Assembly (NCBI RefSeq): GCF_051401765.1
Contig: NW_027480468.1
Location: 2,852,001 to 2,916,000, forward strand
Source of the DNA: Calliopsis andreniformis
Lineage: Eukaryota > Arthropoda > Insecta > Hymenoptera > Andrenidae
Direction of reading: 5' to 3'
DNA length: 64,000 bases
Below, piece after piece: positions 48,628 to 60,518 of this stretch. Every line of letters begins with the position of its first letter. Within the stretch, counting starts at the first letter, position 1. The notes beneath the pieces are model-generated. The model made no database searches, was not told the DNA's origin, and saw nothing but the letters and a program-made list of their open reading frames with translations. Made by a program: the position numbers and the translations under genes.

Positions 48628-49197
48628 ATTGAGGATTCAGGATTGAGGATTCAGGATTGAGGTTTGAGGACAGATGATTGAGGATTGAGGAGTGAGGATT
48701 GAGGATTGAGGATTGACGATTGAAGATTGAGGATTGGGTATTGCTGATTGAACATTGAGGAATGAGGATTGAGGATTGAGGATTGAGGATTGAGGACTGA
48801 AGATTGAATGTTGATGATTGAAGATTGAGGATTGAGGTTTGAGCGTTGTGGATTGAGGACGAGGACTGAGGGTTGAGTATTGATGTCTGAGGTCTGAGGA
48901 TTGAGGATTGAGGGTTGAGGATTGAGGATTGAGGATTGAATATTGAGGATTAAAGATTGAGTATTGAGGATTGAAGATTGAGGATTGATGATTGAGGATT
49001 GAGGATTGAGGATTGAGGATTGAGGATTGAAGGATTGAGTATTGAAGATTGAGGATTGATGATTGAGTATTGAGGATTGAGGATTGAGGATTGAGTATTG
49101 GGGATTCAGGATTGAAGATTGAGGTTTGAGGATTGAGGATTATAGATTGAGTATTGAGGTTTGAATATTGAGAGTTGAGGATTGAGGATTGAACATT

Positions 49198-49355
49198 GAG
49201 GACTGAGTGTTGAGGGTTGAGTGATGAGAATTGATGTTTGTGGATAGTGATTTGAAGATTGCAGATTGAGTATTGAGTATTGAAAACTGTGAATTGAGGA
49301 TATTCTAGTGAGGATTGAGGATTGACAACTGATTGTTGAGGACTGAGGGCTGAAG
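49198..49355 (+). repeat. Hybrid B/C core, anchor 49299
   Basis: Left half is B (GATAGTGATTTGAAG, GTATTGAGTATTG); right half is C (CTAGTGAGG, GACAACTGATTG). It lies 728 bp after its A core. The switch falls at or just after the anchor. Confidence 0.86.
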
Positions 49356-50099
49356 ATTGAGGATTTAGGATTGAGGATTCAGGATTGTGGTTTGAGGACT
49401 GAGGATTGAGGATTGAGGATTGAGGATTGAGGATTGAGGATTGAATATTTAGGATTGGGTATCGAGGATTGAACATTGAGGATTGAGGGTTGAGGATTGA
49501 GGATTGAGGATTGAGTATTGAAGATTGAATATTGGTGTTTGAAGATTGAGGATTGAGGATTGAGGGTTGCGGATTGAGGACGAGGACTGAGGGTTGATTA
49601 TTGATGTTTGAGGTCTGAGGATTGAGGATTGAGGATTGAGAATTGAGGATTGAGGAATGAGGATTGAAGACTGAGGATTGGTTATTGAGGATTGAAGAAT
49701 GAGGACTGAGGGTTGAGGATTGAGCATTGAGGATTGAAGATTGAGTATTGAGGATTGAAGATTGCGGATTGAGGACTGAGGATTGAGGATTGAGGATTGA
49801 GGATTGCGGGTTGAGGATTGAAGATTGAAGATTGAGGATTGAGGACTGAGGATTAAAGATTGAGTATTGAGGATTGAAGATTGAGGATTGATGATTGAGG
49901 ATTGAGGATTGAGTATTGAGGATTGAGGGTTGAGGATTGAGTATTGAAGATTGAGGATTGATTATTGAGGATTGAGGATTGAGGGATGAGGATTGAGTAT
50001 TGAGGATTGAGGATTGAAGATTAAGGATTGAGGATTAAGGATTAAAGATTGAGTATTGAGGATTGAAGATTGAGAATTGAGGTTTGAGGATTGAACGTT

Positions 50100-50257
50100 G
50101 AGGACAGAGTGTTGAGGGTTGAGTGATGAGAATTGATGTCTGTGGATAGAGATTTGAAGATTGCAGATTGAGTATTGAGTATCGAAAACTGTGAATTGAG
50201 GATATTCTATTGAGGATTGAGGATTGTCACCTGATTGTTCAGGACTGAGGGCTGAAG
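50100..50257 (+). repeat. Core B1, anchor 50201
   Basis: B core with GATGTCTGTGG, as in 20302, and private GTATCGAAAAC. Confidence 0.85.
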
Positions 50258-50449
50258 ATTGAGGATTCAGGATTGAGGATTCAGAATTGAGGTTTGAGGA
50301 GTGAGGATTGAGGATTGAGGATTGAAGATTGAGTATTGAGGATTGAAGATTGACGATTGAGGATTGCGGATTGATGATTGAGTATTGAGGATTGAAGATT
50401 GAGGATTGAGGATTGAGGATTGAGGGTTGAGGATAGAAGATTGAGGTTT

Positions 50450-50607
50450 GGGGACTGAGTATTGAGGGTTGAGTGATGAGAATTGGTGTTTGTGGGTAGA
50501 GATTTAAAGATTGCAGATTGAGTATTGTGTATTGAAAACTGTGAATTGATGATATTCTATTGAGGATTGAGAATTGACAACTGATTGTTGAGGACTGAGG
50601 TCTGAAG
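50450..50607 (+). repeat. Core A2, anchor 50551
   Basis: A2 with TTTGTGGGTAGAG, 350 bp after 50201; identical twin at 52781. Confidence 0.87.
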
Positions 50608-51908
50608 ATTGAGGATTCAGGATTGTGGATTCAGGATTGAGGTTTGAGGACTGAGGATTGAGGATTGAGGATTGGGGATTGAGGATTGAGGATTGAGGAT
50701 TGAAGATTCAGGATTGGGTATTGCGGATTGAACATTGAGGATTGAGGATTGAGGATTGAGGATTGAGGATTGAGGACTGAATATTGAATATTGATGATTG
50801 AACATTAAGGATTGAGGATTGAGGGTTGTGGATTGAGGACAAGGACTGAGGGTTCAGTATTGATGGTTGAGGTCTGATTATTGAGGATTGAGTATTGAGA
50901 ATTGAGGACTGAAGGTTGAGTATTGAGGATTGAAGATTGAGGATTGAGGATTGAGGATTGAGTATTGAGGATTGAGGGTTGAGGATTGAGGATTGAGGAT
51001 TGAGAGTTGAGGATTGAAGGATGAGGATTGAGGATTGAGGATTGAGGACTGAAGATTGAATATTGATGATTGAAGATTTAGGATTGAGGATTGAGGGTTG
51101 TGGATTGCGGACGAGGACTGAGGGTTGAGTATTCATGTTTGAGGTCCGAGGATTGAGGATTGAGGAATAAGGATTGAGGATTGAAGATTGAATATTGATG
51201 ATTGAAGATTGAGGATTGAGGATTGAGGGTTGTGGATTGAGGTCGAGGACTGATGGTTGAGTATTGATGTTTGAGGTCTGAGGATTGAGGATTGAGAATT
51301 GAGAATTGAGGATTGAGGATTGATGATTGAAGATTGAGGATTGGTTATTGAAGATTGAAGAATGAGGACTGAGGGTTGAGGATTGTGGATTGAGGATTGA
51401 AGATTGGGTATTGAGGATTGAAGATTGAGGATTGAGGATTGAGGATTGAGGATTGAGGATTGCGGATTGAGGATTGAAGATTGAAGATTGAGGATTGAAG
51501 ATTGAGGATTAAAGATTGAGTATTGAGGATTGAAGATTGAGGATTGATGATTGAGGTTTGAGGATTGAGGATTGAGGATTGAGGATTGAGTATTGGAGAT
51601 TGAAGATTGAGAACTGAGGATTGAGGTTTGAACATTGAGGACTGAGTGTTGAGGGTTGAAGATTGAGGATTGAGGATTGAGGGTTGAGGATTGAGGATGG
51701 GGGATGAGGGTTGAGGATTGAGGTTTAAGGACTGAGGACAGAGGATTGAGGATTGAGAATTGAGGATTGAGGGTTGAGGATTGAAGATTGAGGATTGGGT
51801 AATGAGGATTGAAGGATGAGGATTGAGGATTGAGGATTGAGGATTGAGGATTGAGGATTGAGGAGTGAGGATTGAGGATTGAGGATTGAGGATTGAAGAT
51901 TGAGCATT
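50608..51908 (+). repeat. Spacer between cores 50551 and 52010
   Basis: About 1.3 kb of heptamer variants inside the first 2,230 bp copy, with GACAAGG near 50,838 and GGTCGAGG near 51,240. Its exact-looking twin is 52,838-54,138. Repeat sequence only. Confidence 0.78.
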
Positions 51909-52066
51909 GGGGACTGAGTGTTGAAGGTTGAGTGATGAGAATTGATGTTTATGGATACAGATTTGAAGATTGCAGATTGAGTATTGCGTATGGAAAGCTC
52001 TGAACTGAGGATATTCTAGTGATGATTGAGGATTGACAACTGAATGTTGAGGACTGAGGGCTGAGG
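51909..52066 (+). repeat. Core C2, anchor 52010
   Basis: C2 with TTTATGGATACAG as in 3006 and 10188, plus GTGATGATTG and CAACTGAATG; twin at 54240. Confidence 0.87.
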
Positions 52067-52329
52067 ATTGAGGATTCCGGATTGAGGATTCAGGATTGTG
52101 GTTTGAGGACTGAGGATTGAGGATTGAGGATTGAGGATTGAGGATTGAGGATTGAGGACTGAAGGATTGAGTATTGAAGATTGAGGATTGATGATTGAGT
52201 ATTGAGGACTGAGGATTGAGGATTGAGTATTGGGGATTGAGGATTGAAGATTGAGGTTTGAGGATTGAGGATTATAGATTGAGTATTGAGGATTGAATAT
52301 TGAGAGTTGAGGATTGAGGATTGAACATT

Positions 52330-52487
52330 GAGGACTGAGTGTTGAGGGTTGAGTGATGAGAATTGATGTTTGTGGATAGTGATTTGAAGATTGCAGATTG
52401 AGTATTGAGTATTGAAAACTGTGAATTAAGGATATTCCATTGAGGATTGAGGAGTGTCACCTGATTGTTGAGGACTGAGGGCTGAAG
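52330..52487 (+). repeat. Core B2, anchor 52431
   Basis: B2 with GAATTAAGGATATTCC and GAGGAGTGTCACC; twin at 54661. Confidence 0.87.
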
Positions 52488-52679
52488 ATTGAGGATTCAG
52501 GATTGAGGATTCAGAATTGAGGTTTGAGGACTGAGGATTGAGGATTGAGGATTGAAGATTGAGTATTGAGGATTGAAGATTGAGGATTGGGTATCGAGGA
52601 TTGAACATTGAGGATTGAGGATTGAGGATTGCGGGTTGAGGATTGAGGATTGAGGGTTGAGGATAGAAGATTGAGGTTT

Positions 52680-52837
52680 GGGGACTGAGTATTGAGGGTT
52701 GAGTGATGAGAATTGGTGTTTGTGGGTAGAGATTTAAAGATTGCAGATTGAGTATTGTGTATTGAAAACTGTGAATTGATGATATTCTATTGAGGATTGA
52801 GAATTGACAACTGATTGTTGAGGACTGAGGTCTGAAG
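52680..52837 (+). repeat. Core A2, anchor 52781
   Basis: Twin of 50551 at +2,230. Confidence 0.88.
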
Positions 52838-54138
52838 ATTGAGGATTCAGGATTGTGGATTCAGGATTGAGGTTTGAGGACTGAGGATTGAGGATTGAGG
52901 ATTGGGGATTGAGGATTGAGGATTGAGGATTGAAGATTCAGGATTGGGTATTGCGGATTGAACATTGAGGATTGAGGATTGAGGATTGAGGATTGAGGAT
53001 TGAGGACTGAATATTGAATATTGATGATTGAACATTAAGGATTGAGGATTGAGGGTTGTGGATTGAGGACAAGGACTGAGGGTTCAGTATTGATGGTTGA
53101 GGTCTGATTATTGAGGATTGAGTATTGAGAATTGAGGACTGAAGGTTGAGTATTGAGGATTGAAGATTGAGGATTGAGGATTGAGGATTGAGTATTGAGG
53201 ATTGAGGGTTGAGGATTGAGGATTGAGGATTGAGAGTTGAGGATTGAAGGATGAGGATTGAGGATTGAGGATTGAGGACTGAAGATTGAATATTGATGAT
53301 TGAAGATTTAGGATTGAGGATTGAGGGTTGTGGATTGCGGACGAGGACTGAGGGTTGAGTATTCATGTTTGAGGTCCGAGGATTGAGGATTGAGGAATAA
53401 GGATTGAGGATTGAAGATTGAATATTGATGATTGAAGATTGAGGATTGAGGATTGAGGGTTGTGGATTGAGGTCGAGGACTGATGGTTGAGTATTGATGT
53501 TTGAGGTCTGAGGATTGAGGATTGAGAATTGAGAATTGAGGATTGAGGATTGATGATTGAAGATTGAGGATTGGTTATTGAAGATTGAAGAATGAGGACT
53601 GAGGGTTGAGGATTGTGGATTGAGGATTGAAGATTGGGTATTGAGGATTGAAGATTGAGGATTGAGGATTGAGGATTGAGGATTGAGGATTGCGGATTGA
53701 GGATTGAAGATTGAAGATTGAGGATTGAAGATTGAGGATTAAAGATTGAGTATTGAGGATTGAAGATTGAGGATTGATGATTGAGGTTTGAGGATTGAGG
53801 ATTGAGGATTGAGGATTGAGTATTGGAGATTGAAGATTGAGAACTGAGGATTGAGGTTTGAACATTGAGGACTGAGTGTTGAGGGTTGAAGATTGAGGAT
53901 TGAGGATTGAGGGTTGAGGATTGAGGATGGGGGATGAGGGTTGAGGATTGAGGTTTAAGGACTGAGGACAGAGGATTGAGGATTGAGAATTGAGGATTGA
54001 GGGTTGAGGATTGAAGATTGAGGATTGGGTAATGAGGATTGAAGGATGAGGATTGAGGATTGAGGATTGAGGATTGAGGATTGAGGATTGAGGAGTGAGG
54101 ATTGAGGATTGAGGATTGAGGATTGAAGATTGAGCATT

Positions 54139-54296
54139 GGGGACTGAGTGTTGAAGGTTGAGTGATGAGAATTGATGTTTATGGATACAGATTTGAAGAT
54201 TGCAGATTGAGTATTGCGTATGGAAAGCTCTGAACTGAGGATATTCTAGTGATGATTGAGGATTGACAACTGAATGTTGAGGACTGAGGGCTGAGG
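54139..54296 (+). repeat. Core C2, anchor 54240
   Basis: Twin of 52010 at +2,230. Confidence 0.88.
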
Positions 54297-54559
54297 ATTG
54301 AGGATTCCGGATTGAGGATTCAGGATTGTGGTTTGAGGACTGAGGATTGAGGATTGAGGATTGAGGATTGAGGATTGAGGATTGAGGACTGAAGGATTGA
54401 GTATTGAAGATTGAGGATTGATGATTGAGTATTGAGGACTGAGGATTGAGGATTGAGTATTGGGGATTGAGGATTGAAGATTGAGGTTTGAGGATTGAGG
54501 ATTATAGATTGAGTATTGAGGATTGAATATTGAGAGTTGAGGATTGAGGATTGAACATT

Positions 54560-54717
54560 GAGGACTGAGTGTTGAGGGTTGAGTGATGAGAATTGATGTT
54601 TGTGGATAGTGATTTGAAGATTGCAGATTGAGTATTGAGTATTGAAAACTGTGAATTAAGGATATTCCATTGAGGATTGAGGAGTGTCACCTGATTGTTG
54701 AGGACTGAGGGCTGAAG
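54560..54717 (+). repeat. Core B2, anchor 54661
   Basis: Twin of 52431 at +2,230. Confidence 0.88.
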
Positions 54718-55098
54718 ATTGAGGATTCAGGATTGAGGATTCAGAATTGAGGTTTGAGGACTGAGGATTGAGGATTGAGGATTGAAGATTGAGTATTGAG
54801 GATTGAAGATTGAGGATTGGGTATCGAGGATTGAACATTGAGGATTGAGGATTGAGGATTGCGGGTTGAGGATTGAAGATTGAAGATTGAGGATTGAGGA
54901 CTGAGGATTAAAGATTGAGTATTGAGGATTGAAGATTGAGGATTGATGATTGAGGATTGAGGATTGAGTATTGAGGATTGAGGGTTGAGGATTGAGTATT
55001 GAAGATTGAGGATTGATTATTGAGGATTGAGGATTGAGGGATGAGGATTGAGTATTGAGGATTGAAGATTGAGAATTGAGGATTGAGGATTGAACATT

Positions 55099-55256
55099 GA
55101 GGACAGAGTGTTGAGGGTTGAGTGATGAGAATTGATGTTTGTGGATAGAGATTTGAAGATTGCAGATTGAGTATTGAGTATTGAAAACTGTGAATTGAGG
55201 ATATTCTATTGAGGATTGAGGAGTGTCACCTGATTGTTCAGGACTGAGGGCTGAAG
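55099..55256 (+). repeat. Core B1, anchor 55200
   Basis: B core with GATAGAGATTTGAAG and GAGGAGTGTCACC; an extra GATTCAGGATTGAG step follows near 55.28 kb. Confidence 0.86.
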
Positions 55257-55462
55257 ATTGAGGATTCAGGATTGAGGATTCAGGATTGAGGATTCAGAAT
55301 TGAGGTTTGAGGAGTGAGGATTGAGGATTGAGGATTGAAGATTGAGTATTGAGGAGTGAAGATTGACGATTGAGGATTGCGGATTGATGATTGAGTATTG
55401 AGGATTGAAGATTGAGGATTGAGGATTGAGGATTGAGGGTTGAGGATAGAAGATTGAGGTTT

Positions 55463-55620
55463 GGGGACTGAGTATTGAGGGTTGAGTGATGAGAATTGGT
55501 GTTTGTGGATAGAGATTTAAAGATTGCAGATTGAGTATTGTGTATTGAAAACTGTGAATTGATGATATTCTATTGAGGATTGAGAATTGACAACTGATTG
55601 TTGAGGACTGAGGTCTGAAG
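55463..55620 (+). repeat. Core A2, anchor 55564
   Basis: A2, 364 bp (52 heptamers) after 55200. Confidence 0.86.
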
Positions 55621-56301
55621 ATTGAGGATTCAGGATTGTGGATTCAGGATTGTGGTTTGAGGACTGAGGATTGAGGATTGAGGATTGGGGATTGACGATT
55701 GAGGATTGAGGATTGAAGATTCAGGATTGGGTATAGCGGATTGAACATTGAGGATTGAGGATTGAGGATTGAGGATTGAGGATTGAGGACTGAATATTGA
55801 ATATTGATGATTGAACATTGAGGATTGAGGATTGAGGGTTGTGGATTGAGGACAAGGACTGAGGGTTCAGTATTGATGGTTGAGGTCTGATTATTGAGGA
55901 TTGAGTATTGAGAATTGAGGACTGAAGATTGAGTATTGAGGATTGAAGATTGAGGATTGAGGATTGAGGATTGGGTATTGAGGATTGAGGATTGAGGATT
56001 GAGGATTGAGGATGGAGGATTGACTATTGAGGATTGAAGGATGAGGATTGAGGATTGAGGATTGAGGATTGAGGATTGAAGATTGAATATTGAGGTTTGA
56101 AGACTGACGATTGGGGGTTGAGGATTGAGGATTGAGGATTGAGGGTTGAGGATTGAGGGTTGAGGATTGAGGATTGAGAATTGAGGGTTGAGGATTGAGG
56201 ATTGAAGATTGAGGATTGGGTATTGAGGATTGAGGATTGAGGATTTAAGATTGAGTATTGAGGATTGAAGATTGAGAATTGAGGATTGAGGATTGAACAT
56301 T

Positions 56302-56459
56302 GATGACTGAGTGTTGAGTGTTGAGTGATGAGAATTGATGTTTGTGGATAGAGATTTGAAGATAGCAGATTGAGTATTGAGTAATGAAAACTGTGAATTG
56401 AGGATATTCTATTGAGGATTGAGGATTGTCACCTGCTTGTTCAGGACTGAGTGCTGGAG
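56302..56459 (+). repeat. Core B3, anchor 56403
   Basis: B subfamily with GAGTAATGAAAAC, TGTCACCTGCTTGTTC and GAGTGCTGGAG; shared with 60462. Confidence 0.86.
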
Positions 56460-57272
56460 ATTGAGGATTCAGGATCGAGGATTCAGAATTGAGGTTTCAG
56501 GACTGAGGATTGAGGATTGAGGATTGAGGATTGAAGATTGAGTATTGAGGATTGAGGATTGAGGATTGAGGATTGAGGATTGGGTATTGCGGATTGAACA
56601 TTGAGGATTGAGGATTGAGGTTTGAGGATTGAGGATTGAGGACTGAAGATTGAATATTGGTGATTGAAGATTGAGGATTGAGGATTGAGGGTTGTGGATT
56701 GCGGACGAGGACTGAGGGTTGACTATTCATGTTTGAGGTCCGAGGATTGAGGATTGAGGATTAAGGATTGAGGATTGAAGATTGAATATTGATGATTGAA
56801 GATTGAGGATTGAGGATTGAGGGTTGTGGATTGAGGTCGAGGACTGATGGTTGAGTATTGATGTTTGAGGTCTGAGGATTGAGGATTGAGAATTGAGAAT
56901 TGAGGATTGAGGATTGATGATTGAAGATTGAGGATTGGTTATTGAGGATTGAAGAATGAGGACTGAGGGTTGAGGATTGAGGATTGAGGATTGAAGATTG
57001 GGTATTGAGGATTGAAGATTGAGGATTGAGGATTGAGGATTGAGGATTGAGGATTGAGAATTGCGGATTGAGGATTGAAGATTGAAGATTGAGGATTGAA
57101 GATTGGGGATTAAAGATTGAGTATTGAGGATTGAAGATTGAGGTTTGATGATTGAGGATTGAGGATTGAGGATTGAGGGTTGAGGATTGAGTATTGAAGA
57201 TTGAGTATTGAGGATTGAAGATTGAGGATTGAGGATTGAGGATTGAGGGTTGAGGATAGAAGATTGAGGTTT

Positions 57273-57430
57273 GGGGACTGAGTATTGAGGGTTGAGTGAT
57301 GAGAATTGGTGTTTGTGGATAGAGATTTAAAGATTGCAGATTGAGTATCGTGTATTGAAAACTGTGAATTGATGATATTCTATTGAGGATTGAGAATTGA
57401 CAACTGATTGTTGAGGACTGAGGTCTGAAG
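57273..57430 (+). repeat. Core A2, anchor 57374
   Basis: A2 with GAGTATCGTGTATTG, shared with 61098. Confidence 0.86.
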
Positions 57431-58070
57431 ATTGAGGATTCAGGATTGTGGATTCAGGATTGAGGTTTGAGGACTGAGGATTGAGGATTGAGGATTGGGG
57501 ATTGAGGATTGAGGATTGAGGATTGAAGATTCAGGATTGGGTATTGCGGATTGAACATTGAGGATTGAGGATTGAGGATTGAGGATTGAGGATAGAGGAC
57601 TGAATATTGAATATTGATGATTGAACATTGAGGATTGAGGATTGAGTGTTGTGGATTGAGGACAAGGACTGAGGGTTCAGTATTGATGGTTGAGGTCTGA
57701 TTATTGAGGATTGAGTATTGAGAATTGAGGACTGAAGATTGAGTATTGAGGATTGAAGATTGAGGATTGAGGATTGAGGATTGAGTATTGGGGATTGAGG
57801 ATTGAGGATTGAGGATTGAGGATTGAGAATTGAGGATTGAAGGATGAGGATTGAGGATTGAGGATTGAGGATTGAGGATTGAAGATTGAATATTGAGGTT
57901 TGAAGACTGACGATTGGGGGTTGAGGATTGAGGATTGAGGATTGAGGATTGAGGATTGAGGGTTGAGGATTGAGGATTGAGAATTGAGGATTGAGGATTG
58001 AGGATTGAAGATTGAGGATTGGGTATTGAGGATTGAGGATTGAGGTTTGAGCATTGAGGATTGAGGATTG

Positions 58071-58672
58071 CGGATTGAGGATTGAAGATTGAAGATTGAG
58101 GATTGAAGATTGAGGATTAAAGATTGAGTATTGAGGATTGAAGATTGAAGATTGAGGATTAAAGATTGAGTATTGAGGATTGAAGATTGAGGATTGATGA
58201 TTGAGGATTGAGGATTGAGGATTGAGGTTTGAGGATTGAGGATTGAGGATTGCGGATTGAGGATTGAAGATTGAAGATTGAGGATTGAAGATTGAGGATT
58301 AAAGATTGAGTATTGAGGATTGAAGGTTGAGGATTGATGATTGAGGATTGAGGATTGAGGATTGAGGATTGCGGATTGAGGATTGAAGATTGAAGATTGA
58401 GGATTGAAGATTGAGGATTAAAGATTGAGTATTGAGGATTGAAGATTGAAGATTGAGGATTAAAGATTGAGTATTGAGGATTGAAGATTGAGGATTGATG
58501 ATTGAGGATTGAGGATTGAGGATTGAGGTTTGAGGATTGAGGATTGAGGATTGCGGATTGAGGATTGAAGATTGAAGATTGAGGATTGAAGACTGAGGAT
58601 TAAAGATTGAGTATTGAGGATTGAAGATTGAGGATTGATGATTGAGGATTGAGGATTGAGGATTGAGGATTG
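58071..58672 (+). repeat. Local 301 bp tandem repeat (182 + 119 bp)
   Basis: CGGATTGAGGATTGAAG occurs at 58,071, 58,253, 58,372 and 58,554 and again at 58,958. The steps are 182, 119, 182 and 404 bp, so 58,071-58,371 is repeated as 58,372-58,672. 301 is 43 heptamers. The 182 bp half differs from the 119 bp half by one extra AAAGATTGAGTATTG segment. Confidence 0.85.
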
Positions 58673-58740
58673 AGGATTGAGTATTGAAGATTGAGGATTG
58701 ATGATTGAGGATTGAGGATTGAGGATTGAGGATTGAGGAT

Positions 58741-59215
58741 TGAGGATGAGTGCTGAGGGCTGAGGATTGAGGTTTAAGGACTGAGGACTGAGGATTGAGG
58801 ATTGAGAATTGGGGATTGAGGATTGAGGATTGAAGATTGAGGATTGATGATTGAGGATTGAGGATTGAGGATTGAGGATTGAGGATTGAGGATGAGTGCT
58901 GAGGGCTGAGGATTGAGGTTTAAGGACTGAGGACTGAGGATTGAGGATTGAGGATTGCGGATTGAGGATTGAAGATTGAAGATTGAGGATTGAAGATTGA
59001 GGATTAAAGATTGAGTATTGAGGATTGAAGATTGAGGATTGATGATTGAGGATTGAGGATTGAGGATTGAGGATTGAGGATTGAGTATTGAAGATTGAGG
59101 ATTGATGATTGAGGATTGAGGATTGAGGATTGAGGATTGAGGATTGAGGATGAGTGCTGAGGGCTGAGGATTGAGGTTTAAGGACTGAGGACTGAGGATT
59201 GAGGATTGAGAATTG
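58741..59215 (+). repeat. Three copies of a GTGCTGAGGGCTGAGG marker block
   Basis: GTGCTGAGGGCTGAGG starts at 58,750, 58,896 and 59,154, each followed by GGTTTAAGGACTGAGG. The steps are 146 and 258 bp, each one base short of a multiple of seven. This is a local expansion of the commoner GATGAGGGATGAGGG block seen elsewhere. Confidence 0.8.
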
Positions 59216-59515
59216 GGGATTGAGGATTGAGGATTGAAGATTGAGGATTGGGTATTGAGGATTGACGGATGAGGATTGAGGATTGAGGATTGTGGATTGA
59301 GGATTGAAGATTGAATATTGAGTTTTGAAGACTGACGATTGGGGGTCGAGGATTGAGGATTGAGGATTGAGGATTGAGGATTGAGGATTAAGAATTGAGG
59401 ATTGAGGATTGAGGATTGAAGATTGAGGATTGGGTATTGAAGATTGAGGATTGAGGATTTAAGATTGAGGATTGAGGATTGAAGATTGAGAATTGAGGAT
59501 TGAGGATTGAACATT

Positions 59516-59673
59516 GAGGACTGAGTGTTGAGTGTTGAGTGATGAGGATTGATGTTTGTGGATAGAGATTTGAAGATTGCAGATTGAGTATTGAGTATTG
59601 AAAACTGTGAATTGAGGATATTCTAATGAGGATTGAGGATTGACAGCTGATTGTTGAGGACTGAGGGCTGAAG
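59516..59673 (+). repeat. Hybrid B/C core, anchor 59617
   Basis: B-like left half (GTATTGAGTATTGAAAAC) joined to a C right half of the 44468 kind (CTAATGAGG, GACAGCTGATTG). Second hybrid with its switch near the anchor. Confidence 0.85.
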
Positions 59674-60360
59674 ATTGAGGATTCAGAATTGAGGATTCAG
59701 GATTGTGGTTTGAGGACTGAGGATTGAGGATTGAGGATTGAGGATTGAGGATTGAGGATTGAGGATTGAAGATTGAGGATTGGGTATCGAGGATTGAACA
59801 TTGAGGATTGAGGATTGAGGATTGAGGATTGAGGATTGTGTATTGAAATTGAATATTGATGATTGAAGATTGAGGATTGAGGATTGAGGGTTGCGGATTG
59901 AGGACGAGGACTGAGGGTTGAGTATTGATGTTTGAGGTCTGAGGATTGAGGATTGAGTATTGAGAATTGAGGACTGAAGATTGAGTATTGAGGATTGAAG
60001 ATTGAGGATTGAGGATTGAGGATTGAGTATTGAGGATTGAGGATTGAGGATTGAGGATTGAGGATTGAGGATTGAGGATTGACAATTGAGGATTGAAGGA
60101 TGAGGATTGAGGATTGAGGATTGAGGATTGAGGATTGAAGGTTGAATATTGAGGTTTGAAGACTGACGATTGGGAGTTGAGGATTGAGGATTGAGGATTG
60201 AGGGTTGAGGATTGAGGGTTGAGGATTGAGGATTGAGAATTGAGGGTTGAGGATTGAGGATTGAAGATTGAGGATTGGGTATTGAGGATTGAGGATTGAG
60301 GATTTAAGATTGAGTATTGAGGATTGAAGATTGAGAATTGAGGATTGAGTATTGAACATT

Positions 60361-60518
60361 GATGACTGAGTGTTGAGTGTTGAGTGATGAGAATTGATGT
60401 TTGTGGATACAGATTTGAAGATTGCAGATTGAGTATTGAGTAATGAAAACTGTGAATTGAGGATATTCTATTGAGGATTGAGGATTGTCACCTGCTTGTT
60501 CAGGACTGAGTGCTGGAG
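60361..60518 (+). repeat. Core B3, anchor 60462
   Basis: B3 like 56403, with TTTGTGGATACAG. Confidence 0.86.

Larger units (their letters stand above)
47205..49313 (+). repeat. 2.9 kb duplication, copy 2
   Basis: Second copy of 44,367-46,480, offset 2,838 to 2,922 bp. It diverges abruptly inside core 49299: left of GATATTCTA it follows copy 1, and right of it the sequence is C-family (AGTGAGGATTG, then GACAACTGATTG), as at 34060 and 41115. Confidence 0.8.
50407..52636 (+). repeat. Exact-looking 2,230 bp duplication, copy 1
   Basis: Every line I compared matches 52,637 onward at +2,230. It contains cores A2 (50551), C2 (52010) and B2 (52431). The left limit is set where 50,401-50,410 (GAGGATTGAG) stops matching 52,631-52,640 (GCGGGTTGAG). 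I found no mismatch by eye, which is striking in a sequence where older copies differ regularly. Confidence 0.9.
52637..54866 (+). repeat. Exact-looking 2,230 bp duplication, copy 2
   Basis: Copy of 50,407-52,636 with cores 52781, 54240 and 54661. The match runs on to about 54,876, where GATTGAAGATT replaces GATTGAGGATT. Either a very recent unequal exchange or an assembly duplication would look like this. Confidence 0.9.
57431..59515 (+). repeat. Core-free stretch with local expansions
   Basis: Heptamer variants between cores 57374 and 59617, including the 301 bp tandem repeat (58,071-58,672) and the three GTGCTGAGGGCTGAGG blocks. This is the least regular part of the window at the higher-order level and shows recent small-scale amplification. 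No gene is visible. Confidence 0.78.
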
